Source: Crotalaria pallida (lineage: Eukaryota > Streptophyta > Magnoliopsida > Fabales > Fabaceae). From it: 64,000 nt of DNA. Every line of letters begins with the position of its first letter. The first letter of the stretch is position 1. Position numbers and translations under genes: made by a program. Of the stretch, positions 55,745 to 64,000 are shown piece after piece. The stretch is from NCBI GenBank assembly GCA_037953625.1, contig CM075652.1, positions 52,011,501 through 52,075,500 of the forward strand. The letters are read 5' to 3'. The notes below the pieces were generated by a model, which was not told the DNA's origin, did not search any database, and saw nothing but the letters and a program-made list of their open reading frames with translations.

Positions 55745-57100
55745 ATGGTAAGAAAGAAGGGGCGTCCACCCAAGTCCCCCTCACCCCATCCATCACCCAC
55801 CCCAAACACAATTCCAAAAAATATAGATCTTTTGAACCTTGACGAAGAAGATATGGAAGACATAGAAGACTTGAGCCCTAAGAAAGCTGGGTCAATTCTG
55901 AAAAAACTTGATGAGTTGCGTGCTAAAATTAAAGGGAAGGCGATTGTTGAAGAAGAAGGAGAAGGCATGAATAAAGAACTAATAACACTGAATATTATAA
56001 CACAAAACACTAGCACTCAGAGTCCAGATCCAGCTTTCCTTGGAGAACAGCCTAGAAGAGCATCAATATGGGACTCGTTCGATATTACTAAACTACGTAA
56101 TGCAGGAGAAAAGCTGAATTTTGTGGAGCCTACCATTAAAGAGGGGGTTGCAGTAGGGAAAATAGAGGCATTTGATATTGAGAATGAGGAAAAGTTTTGG
56201 CAGCAGGCGATTGTTTGTTATGTCTTAGGGGCCAGGCCTCCCTATGCAGTATTGAATGGGTATATTAGGAAGATATGGGGACAACATGGAATTGATAAAG
56301 TTCTTATGAATGGTGATGGAACTGTGGTTGTCAGATTCAACTCTATGGAAGCCAGAAATGCTGTCTTAGAAGTTGGTATCTACCACTTTGATAGAAAGCC
56401 TCTAATTATAGCACCTTGGACAGGGAAGCCAGTTTCCAAGAGCTTTCATGAGTCTGTTCCAGTTTGGATTCAATTACCAAACCTAAATCTAAAGTTTTGG
56501 GGTGCTAATTCTCTAAGCAAAATTTCCAGCCTTGTGGGGACCCCTATCATGGTGGATAATGTGACTAAAGAGAGAAACAGAATCAACTATGCGAGGGTAC
56601 TTGTGGAGGTCAACCCTTCTATTCTACGAGATGAGGTATTCTTTGAGGATGAAAAGGAGAACATCATTACTCAAAGGGTAGATTATGAATGGAAACCAGT
56701 CCTATGTGCTTCCTGTTCCATGTATGGACATGACAGTAAAACTTGTAGAAAACAAACCAAGAAGGTCTGGGTTGAGAAAAGGAGGCCATCAAGAGAAGAT
56801 ATAGAAAAGGTGGATGATGCCCTGAGGCTAAAGAAGCAGATAGAGGAAGGGAAAATTCCAGAAGCTAACATAGGAATAGCAACCGAAGCTGTTAAAGAAG
56901 CTTTAAAAGATAAATGTGGTGAGGAGGAAGAGGAGGTTTCTGTTGTCAAAGAAACTCAACCAGAAAGGATGGACAAGGAGCAGGAGGGGCAGAATGAGAA
57001 AGATAAAAAAGAAGACCAATGGACTCCAGTTATGACTAGAAGAAAAGGCCAGGTAAAGGGGAATAAGAGGGATTCCACAGCCCTGATCATTAATGGATAG
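55745..57100 (+). CDS. LINE ORF1 protein (451 aa, DUF4283-like with zinc knuckle)
   Basis: Intact frame beginning MVRKKGRPPKSPSPHPSPTP, an AT-hook-like basic N-terminus. Residues ~150-300 hold the plant LINE ORF1 nucleic-acid-binding domain (EKFWQQAIVCYVLGARPPYA, IWGQHGIDKVLMNGDGTVVV, RKPLIIAPWTGKP and PVWIQLPNLNLKFWG). A CX2CX4HX4C knuckle follows (C321, C324, H329, C334). The C-terminal part is charged. ORF1 proteins bind LINE RNA in the ribonucleoprotein (family knowledge). Length is normal for plant L1. Confidence 0.92.
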   Translation: MVRKKGRPPKSPSPHPSPTPNTIPKNIDLLNLDEEDMEDIEDLSPKKAGSILKKLDELRAKIKGKAIVEEEGEGMNKELITLNIITQNTSTQSPDPAFLGEQPRRASIWDSFDITKLRNAGEKLNFVEPTIKEGVAVGKIEAFDIENEEKFWQQAIVCYVLGARPPYAVLNGYIRKIWGQHGIDKVLMNGDGTVVVRFNSMEARNAVLEVGIYHFDRKPLIIAPWTGKPVSKSFHESVPVWIQLPNLNLKFWGANSLSKISSLVGTPIMVDNVTKERNRINYARVLVEVNPSILRDEVFFEDEKENIITQRVDYEWKPVLCASCSMYGHDSKTCRKQTKKVWVEKRRPSREDIEKVDDALRLKKQIEEGKIPEANIGIATEAVKEALKDKCGEEEEEVSVVKETQPERMDKEQEGQNEKDKKEDQWTPVMTRRKGQVKGNKRDSTALIING

Positions 57101-58726
57101 TATTGGAGCATGGAACACCAGGGGATTTAACCAACCCCTGAAACAAAAAGAGGTTAAAAGGTTGTTGAATTTATATAATATAGGTGTCATGGCTATCTTA
57201 GAAAATAAAATAAGAGCTAGTTCATATGGAGAGTTGAGGAACAAGCTGTTTGAGGGTTGGGGCTCCTTTATTAACCTAGAGGACCACCCAGTGGGGAGAA
57301 TTTGGGTTGTTTGGAAGAAGGATATGTTTCATATTGAAGTGATAAACCATTCAAGCCAATTTGTTCACTGCAAAATCATACACAGGCCTGATGATATGGT
57401 ATTCTATGCTACTTTTGTTTATGCCCATAATGATGCTGATAGAAGAGGAAACATGTGGAAGGATCTGATGGAGATAGGGGTGAGTATGATGGAGAAATGG
57501 GTGCTGCTGGGTGATTTTAATTGCTGTTTAAACATTCAAGAGAAATTAGGGGGCCATCAGTTGGATTATAGTCAAATAGAAGGATTTAGAGACTTTGTGT
57601 TTCATTGTCAGCTGGAGGATATGAAGTATGGTGGTTGTTTCTATACATGGAACAATAGACAAGAAGGTGAGGACAGAATCTTTAGTAAGCTTGATAGAGT
57701 ATTGGTGAATGAGGAATGGTGTAGAGTTTGGCCTGAAATGCAAACTGAGTTTATAAACAATGGCACGTCTGATCATATCCCTATGGTTGTGAAATGGTCC
57801 ACTAATGTAAGTAGTAGAAAGGGTTCCTTCAAATTCCTAAATCATCTTGCTATGGACAGTCAATTTCTTGATATTGTGAAGCAATTTTGGAACTTAGAGG
57901 ATGATGGGTATGCTATGTTCAGAATTATGAGAAATCAGAAGAGACTTAAGGCTGGGCTTGGTGAGCTTAATAATAGGAAGTACAGAGATATTGATAGGAA
58001 GGAAACTCAAGCTAGGGAAAAGCTGGATGTTGTGCAAGAGTTGCTCCAGAATGATCCTATGAATACTCATCTCTAGAAAATGGAGAAAGAGGCTAGGGAA
58101 GAGCACTATGAGACCTACCAGATCGTTGTTGTTTTCTTGAGACAGAAGTCAAAGCAAGACTGGCTGTGTGAGGGTGACTTGAACACCAAATTTTTTCATC
58201 AAGCAATTAAAGCAAGAAGGTATAGGAACAGGATTTTGATGATAAAAGATAGCAGGGGAAGGGTTCATACTAAACAGGAACAGATTGTGGAGGCTTTTGA
58301 GGACTTCTATAAGTCTCTTCTATCTGATGGGGGCAGACCTTCGTGTATGTCAGAAGATGAAGTGAATCAAGGATCCATCTTAAGTACAGGCCAACAACTG
58401 AGGCTTCTCAGACCTTTTGAGGCAGAGGAGATTAAACAGTGCTTATTTCAGATAGGGAATGACAAGGCCCCTGGCCCTGATGGTTTTGGAGCTGCTTTCT
58501 ATAAGGCAGCTTGGCCAGTGATTGGGGACAATGTGATAGAGGCTGTGCAAGATTTCTTTGCTACTGGCAAGATGCTTAAGGAGACAAACCAGACTCTGCT
58601 GGTGCTTATTCCTAAGATTGAGTGTCCTAACCTTGTAAGTGACTATCGTCCTATAGCTTGTTGCAATGTCATGTATAAGGTTATATCCAAGTTAATTTGT
58701 GTTAGATTACAAGAATGCCTGCCCTC
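57093..58726 (+). pseudogene. LINE ORF2: endonuclease and RT N-terminus (nonsense, truncated)
   Basis: Starts MDSIGAWNTRGFNQPLKQKE. Apurinic-type endonuclease residues are visible: N8, E37 (ILENK), FVYAHND, LLGDFN and SDHIP. A TAG at 58,074-58,076 (after NTHL) is the only in-frame stop before the RT region resumes in the same frame. RT motifs CLFQIGNDKAPGPDGF and SDYRPIACCNVMYKVISKLI are present. The frame ends at CLPSV where the LTR starts, so palm motifs such as F/YADD are absent here. Confidence 0.92.
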
Positions 58727-59539
58727 TGTAACACCCTCACAAATATTCAGTTTTTAGGTTTTAAATAAAATCAGAGTTTGAAAATTTCCTTTTTAATTTA
58801 AATATTTATAAAAATTCTTAGGAAAAATCCAGCAGAGTTTCCTCTGTTTTTCGGACTTTCCCAAAATTTCCTTTTTGTACCTGTCCAGACCAGAATAGTT
58901 CAAAAGCATAAATCATAAGTATTACAATAAATGAAAACCTAATGCCCACAAATACCCAACTCTGGGCATACACTAATACACACATTTAATTATAAAAATA
59001 CATTCTTAAACTTAATTAAAATTCACTCTTGGTATCATAAAAGACACCCCTCGTGGTGAGGGTTTCCTGCTCAACCAACACTGGTGTATGCTCCACTTGT
59101 GTACCTGAAAAATATTAACCACACAGGGGAAGCATCACACAGAACTTAAAGAGAGATTTCTAAGCAGCTATATACGACACACCAAGACAATTCAAGCCTA
59201 TGCTATACTACTTAATTCATGTTCTTTTTCCTTTTTACTCCCTAACTGTTTCCCAATTCTTTTTCTTTCTAATTGTTTTCTTTTAAATAATCCCTAACCT
59301 CTAATTATTCTTGTTCCTCATTACTTTCGCTCTTTCCTTTTTATTCCTTTTTCCTAATCACTCTAGTTTCTCTACTCACTCTCTTTCCAACTAACCTATT
59401 TCTTTTTCTTCCTATCCCATTCTACTCTTTCTCACTCTACATCTTCTGCTCCCCTTTTCTTCCTCCTTGTTTACTTTACTTTATTATCTTTTCTTTTTTT
59501 TCTATTTATTTCATTCTTTCCTTTTCTTTTCTCTTTACC

Positions 59540-60007
59540 GATGCGCCGGGGCTCTATACCCAGTCGACTTACTCTGGTGATGCGCCGGGGCTCTATACCC
59601 GGTCGACTTACACGGGTGATGCGCCGGGGCTCTATACCCGGTCGTCTTACACTGGTGATGCGCCGGGGCTCTATACCCGGTCGACTTACTCTGGTGATGC
59701 GCCGGGGCTCTATACCCGGTCGACTTACACTCGTGATGCGCCGGGGCTCTATACCCGGTCGACATACACTGGTAATGCGCCGGGGCTCTATACCCGGTCG
59801 ACTTACACTGGTGATGCGCCGGGGCTCTATACCCGGTCGACTTACACTGGTGATGCGTTGGGGCTCTATACCCGGTCGTCTTACACTGGTGATGCGCCGG
59901 GGCTCCATACCCGGTCGACTTACACTGGTGATGCGCCGGGGCTCTATACCCGGTCGACTTACACTGGTGATGCGCCGGGGCTCTATACCCGGTCGTCTTA
60001 CACTGGT
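59540..60007. repeat. Twelve tandem 39-bp repeats with hairpin core
   Basis: Twelve head-to-tail units of exactly 39 bases with very few differences. Each contains CCGGGGCTCTATACCCGG, a stem of CCGGG/CCCGG around an eight-base loop, then GTCGACTTACACTGGT. Because 39 = 3 x 13 the array stays open in several frames on both strands (unit MRRGSIPGRLTLV on plus). Confidence 0.96.
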
Positions 60008-61307
60008 TCCCTTTTACTTCTTTTCATTTTATTTCCTTTATTTCACTTTATTTCTTTCAATTCACATTTTAATTCTTTTCTTTCTCTTCTTCTCTTTTCC
60101 CTCATTCTCTTTCTTTGTTTCCTTTTCCTACATCACTCATATTTAATAATACCTAGCTCATGCATTTAGAACCAATTATATTATTTCTTTTTCCGTTAAC
60201 TCCCTCTTTCTTATTTTCCGTTTATTTCCTTCCTCTAATGGCTAAACACTCATTCACTCCATTTATTTCTATTAACCTTATTTTATCCTAATTTAGTTCT
60301 CAACTCATTCCTACACTTTCTTTATTTAATTCCGGCTCTCCCTAATAAATCTCTAATTTCTCCCTTTTCTCACTTACGCTACTCACTCGTTCTTATAATT
60401 CCGTTTATTTATTTCTCTCTTTTTTTCTTTTTTCTAATTGCTTTAACTCTTCTTTAACTAAATTTTCTTTCCTAATTATCTTCCTTATTACATATCCTAT
60501 TATTATATTATTGGTCCTATTCTATTCGGTGGTCTCACTAAATTCTCTTTACTCTCATTTGTTCATTTCTAAATTTATTTCCCTATTCACCATTTCTATT
60601 CTTTTGCCACACCCTACCGATCTAATTGATTAGTTATTCTGTTACCTATCTTTTTATTCGTCACTATTTGGTTCCCCTATTTACTCCATCTATCTTTCTT
60701 CATTATTAGCGGGCTACTCTAAGGTTCATTAGCAATTAACATTTCCCCCGGTCCTAGCGATAGATATAACTACCCAGAAATACACCCCTTAAGGACTGGT
60801 AATGCAATCCCTTACCTCAATCGATGACAGTGAGAGGGGTAACCTTAATCTGACGCTTTACTCCCCGACTCACGCTTTAGCTCGGCTCCAACTTGATCCT
60901 AAGCTTCCCGAATCTTCGATTCCAAGCACGGTGGGGACAATCGATCTCGATCATGGTGACGGTGTTGCTCTTCGACACCGAGAGGATAGAGAGAGATCAC
61001 GGTAGAGAGGGGATATTGGGATGAAAGGTGGCTATGGTGATTTGGTGATGGTGGCAGTCACCACCGCGAGTGGCGACGATGGCGGCTGTGGTGGTGAGGG
61101 GCGGAGGTGTGTGTGGGTGGAGAGGGAGAGAGAGAAAGTGAGGCAATGGAGAGAGAGAGAGAGCTTGAGGGAAAGATCCATGGGGAGGGAGGAGTTGGTG
61201 ATGATGTTGATGATGATGGTGGTGGTGGATGGCGGCCGCAGGCGGCGGTGGTGATGGCAGTTCGGAGGGAAGTGGTGGTGGTGGTGATTTTGTGTGTAGG
61301 AGGGAGA

Positions 61308-61333
61308 ACGAGAGAGAGAGAGAGAGAGAGAGA
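61308..61333. repeat. (GA)n microsatellite
   Basis: About twelve GA units in the family-C LTR, in a region also rich in GGTGGTGG. Confidence 0.85.
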
Positions 61334-61429
61334 AATGCGTTCATGGTGGTGGTGGTGGCCTTGGTGGTAAGGCTGGGTGGTGCTGGACGGAGGAGATTGG
61401 GACCCAAAATGGGGGTTTGGGGGAGGGCC

Positions 61430-61575
61430 AGCGCGAGCTTTTATGTTGGCTGGTGCGACAGGTTCGCGCACTGGCGCTTGAGCGCGGGATCGTGCGCTTG
61501 AGCGCGAGGCCCCTTTTGGCTCAGGTCTGATGCACAACTCGCGCCTGGGGCACGGCTACTCGCGCATGGGGCGTG
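61430..61575. repeat. GCGC/GAGCGC word cluster near the family-C LTR start
   Basis: GCGCTTGAGCGCG and GTGCGCTTGAGCGCG, then CGCGCCTGGGGC and CGCGCATGGGGC, lie within 145 bases, about 270-420 bases from the LTR start. Confidence 0.8.
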
Positions 61576-61847
61576 AGTCTGTTGACTCTGGGTTGACCAT
61601 GCTATATCTTCTTCGTTCACCGTCGGATCTTGCTCAAATTTGGAGGAGAGCTTCCTAAGACTCATGTCTTCATATCCAACGGTGGAATTTGGGTTTAGAG
61701 TTGTAGTTATTTTATTCTCAATTTTCTCTTATTGAGCATTTTCTAACACTAAACGCTCTCCTTTAGCACCTCTTGAAATTATCGTTCCAATTGTCCCAAA
61801 TTCTAATTAATTTAATTTCAATTGGAATTAAAATTCGGGATGTTACA

Positions 61848-61862
61848 TTTCTCTCCCACTTA
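61848..61862 (-). other. Polypurine tract of family-C element
   Basis: Minus strand AAGTGGGAGAGAAA precedes TGTAACATCCCG; the GGGGACGAAATTC upstream of it is a common chromovirus signature. Confidence 0.8.
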
Positions 61863-64000
61863 TTTGAATTTCGTCCCCGAAATTCCAGTTGTCCCTTATC
61901 TGGAAGGAGTATCCCTTGACATAGCTTCCGACCATGTCATTTTAATTCCTTCGGTTCTAATCTTCCCTTTGAGGAATTTCTAAGTTAAGGGTTCTGCGGT
62001 ATAATTACCCGCCTCATGTATGGTTTATCTCAGTCACTCAGGAACCCGCGTAATACACAGAGTCTGAAGAGACTGAGACAATTGTTTGCGGTGCTCCGAC
62101 ATAACCTCTTAAGTGAGACTCCACTTCGCGACTCCACTATTTCCCTGTTCGTTTCTTAATCCTTCAAGTGATTCTAGTGAGGTCGCCCTTCAAATCCACC
62201 TTAGCTATATATGTATTCTACTCCGGTTGTACTTCCCTTCCGTTCGTTTAACGATTTCAATGTGGTATAGGGGTTCCTACGGGTCGATTTCACTTAAGGG
62301 TCAAGGTCAGGGTCTAAAGTTATTTCCCAATTGTCTGATGCTCCGAGAAGGTATTGATTGATTTTTAGTTTAATTCTCGTTCCATTCTCCGTGAACCTCT
62401 TCGACAGTTAATGCGGAGCGTTTGGGGTGAGTTATTCATTAGCCCTACGGGTTATGGTATGATCATCGGACATTGAGTCCGGCTCGATACAATCTTCCTT
62501 ACGCTTCGTTACCGTTTTGCATTCCACCTTGTTACTCGGATAGGATCCACAATTTTCTTGTTGTTAAAGTTCCATCTTTCATTCCTTGGATTGAAATCCT
62601 CCCCCACTTAGCATCGACATAGTTACATCAATGCCGAGGGAGTAGGTTCGGTCGCTATCAAAAGTTGGTTGTTCCGATTCCCAAATATATTATTTTGAGA
62701 TTGGAAATGACACGGGGTTTTACTAATGGTGGGTGAATATTGAGTTAGGTTAAGTTCCTGTGGTCTTGGCGAATGCTCCAGAGTGTATCCAAATCTTTTC
62801 ACTAAGTATCTGAAGCTTGAAGAGAGTGAAGATGAAAAGAAGAATTATGCAAGGAGGGTTTAATGGTCTCCACAAGGTGACCAAGGATGTTTTAGGCGAC
62901 AAGGTTGAGAAATTGTGAGGTAAGGCCATGTCGTTGTTCCTCTGTTGGATACATTATAATTGGCGAATACGAGTGGATTGTCGGCATGAAAGTGTCATGC
63001 ACGCACAGGTATCGCCGGTTAACAACATGGCTGAGTACATGTCCAGCAAGAAGACAACAGAGATTATTCTAGAGATTTCATCTTCAATGAAGAATCATCG
63101 AAAACGCATTTTCTACAAATTAATGATCGACTTGATTGGTCTTAATATGAATGGTTGTGGATGGATATCTATCGGCTTCTCTAGCAACTATTTAAGAGTC
63201 TGAATAGGATACTTAGGGAGTTTTGAGTTTCTGAATATCTAGTTTGGTTTTCAAAGGGTCTCAGGTGACCACTATAGAGTTCGCGAGGTCCTATTGGGGT
63301 TCTATGTCTAATGGTGCTTACTTTAGGCGAGGGTGATATCTTAAGGCTTTCATCTCCTAAGTTCTGGCATTAGGTTCGCTCCCGTTGCAAGATTTAAGAC
63401 CATGTTGACTACTTGTCCGTGCTATCAAATATGTAGTAAATTTTCTAAGGTATGGAAATCGCACATACTTACGTCTCTCCGAGCTCTTGCACCAAGTGAA
63501 AAAGTGGGTCGGCGTTTCTACCGAGCTGAGTTAAATGGAAGTAATTCAAGGTGTTGTCGGGAATTGATATGTCTAACTAATGGATGTTTATGAATTCTAA
63601 CAGGTTCCTAAGGAGCGGGAGTTCGATTTGGTCCTACGGGGTTGGAATTTCCTATGTTGGTTGTTCTAATTAAATTGGAAATTGCAATGATATCATCTGT
63701 TAGTAAACGCAAAGACTGGGGTAGCTAATCCCAATCTCACCTCTACTAAGAGCAATATCACTGTCGGGTCTGTCGATAACATTATCCCCTAACAGATGTA
63801 AAAGTTAGAGTGATCAGTTCTAACCTTACTCTCCATTAGTGACAATATTATCAATGCGATTGGTGTGTCTCTAACTAGAATACTAGCACTCGTCTTTTCT
63901 TTGTAAACTGAATTGGACAGTTTGTCTTATACAACTGAATCGGGACGGAGACTTGAGGTTCTGATGTAATTTCCTATCTTAGGAACATAATATGCCTCTA
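61863..64000 (-). mobile_element. Decayed interior of family-C element (3' portion)
   Basis: Follows from the polypurine tract and LTR. I could not recognise RT, RNase H or integrase motifs in any frame; short frames (62,113-62,361; 62,928-63,203; 63,402-63,593) have no supported product. Confidence 0.5.

Larger units (their letters stand above)
55640..58726 (+). mobile_element. L1-type LINE, 3' part separated by LTR insertion
   Basis: A ~100-base pyrimidine/GC-richer leader is followed by two frames, ORF1 (55,745-57,100) and ORF2 (57,093 onward), overlapping by eight bases as ATGGATAG. ORF2 breaks at 58,726 within the RT, where a minus-strand family-C LTR begins. The RT catalytic box and the 3' end with poly(A) should lie beyond the right window edge. 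Confidence 0.9.
58727..61847 (-). mobile_element. 3' LTR of a family-C Ty3/gypsy element (3,121 bp)
   Basis: Plus-strand edges TGTAACACCCTC and CGGGATGTTACA; the latter is followed by a polypurine tract in minus orientation, so this is the 3' LTR of an element extending right. CCCTC (58,722-58,726) is the expected target site in the LINE. Pyrimidine-rich on the plus strand, with a hairpin array at 59,540, G-rich/GA-rich tracts at 61,000-61,370 and a GCGC word cluster near its start. Open frames within (59,541-60,146; 60,997-61,537) are composition artefacts. Confidence 0.88.

Noticed and set aside
59540..60007. CRISPR-like array
   Set aside because: Units are contiguous with no unique spacers, and the setting is a plant LTR.
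59541..60146. A 201-residue plus-strand frame and a 145-residue minus-strand frame with 13-residue repeats
   Set aside because: Both arise from the 39-bp tandem array, whose period is a multiple of three; no start context, domain or continuation supports a gene.
60997..61537. Multiple long frames on both strands
   Set aside because: Products of GGTGGTGG and GAGA simple sequence in the family-C LTR.
62113..63593. Short plus-strand frames as genes
   Set aside because: They lie in the decayed interior of a minus-strand element, lack domains and have no promoter or splice context.

Overview
The window is plant nuclear DNA, almost certainly from a dicot. It is AT-rich and non-coding apart from transposable elements, with Ty3/gypsy and L1-type polyproteins, Pol III SINE boxes and GT-AG introns. 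A legume is my best guess: GGTAATCGATTACC-type words are abundant in legume repeats, and giant chromovirus LTRs fit. That is prior knowledge, not proof. More than 90% of the window is nested retroelement sequence. I support one host gene.

Layout. 1-18,594 is a nest. A family-A LTR end (1-715) abuts a family-C-like LTR (716-1,873, resumed at 17,160-17,215). That LTR is split by a Tat-lineage Ty3/gypsy element (1,874-17,159; near-identical LTRs, TSD AATCT/AATCC). The Tat element has gag, protease, RT, two RNases H and integrase on the plus strand and a spliced antisense ORF. It is itself split by a 5,993-bp solo LTR (9,505-15,497; perfect GTTAG duplication). A further LTR end lies at 17,216-18,594.

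18,595-24,120 is the least transposon-dense part. It holds a tRNA-derived SINE with a 15-bp TSD, a 1.0-kb non-autonomous hAT element with 8-bp TSD, a duplicated upstream block, and a two-exon gene (21,930-22,939) for a secreted 90-residue six-cysteine peptide of the Ole e 6-like pattern.

24,121-35,230 stacks three minus-strand LTR 3' ends (24,121; 25,127; 27,500) against a plus-strand family-A chromovirus (LTR 28,579-32,178, broken gag) and a rearranged gag/pol derivative. 35,231-41,550 is Athila-like/LARD material with mismatched LTRs plus a truncated Tat LTR. 41,550-49,750 is a minus-strand family-A chromovirus (chromodomain, integrase, RNase H, RT, protease, gag, PBS, 3,588-bp LTR), followed by a second rearranged derivative (49,751-about 51,830).

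51,831-54,922 is decayed Ty3 sequence ending in a polypurine tract and LTR start. An L1-type LINE (about 55,640-58,726) is broken by a family-C LTR (58,727-61,847) with a 12 x 39-bp hairpin array. The decayed interior of that element runs off the right edge.

The most interesting signals are in the LTRs. A reading frame sits 0.4-1.2 kb before the LTR 3' end in five LTR copies of at least three families. LTR 5' regions carry clusters of family-specific palindromic words at comparable positions. Two families carry tandem arrays of small hairpins. Homology statements between copies are by-eye alignments.
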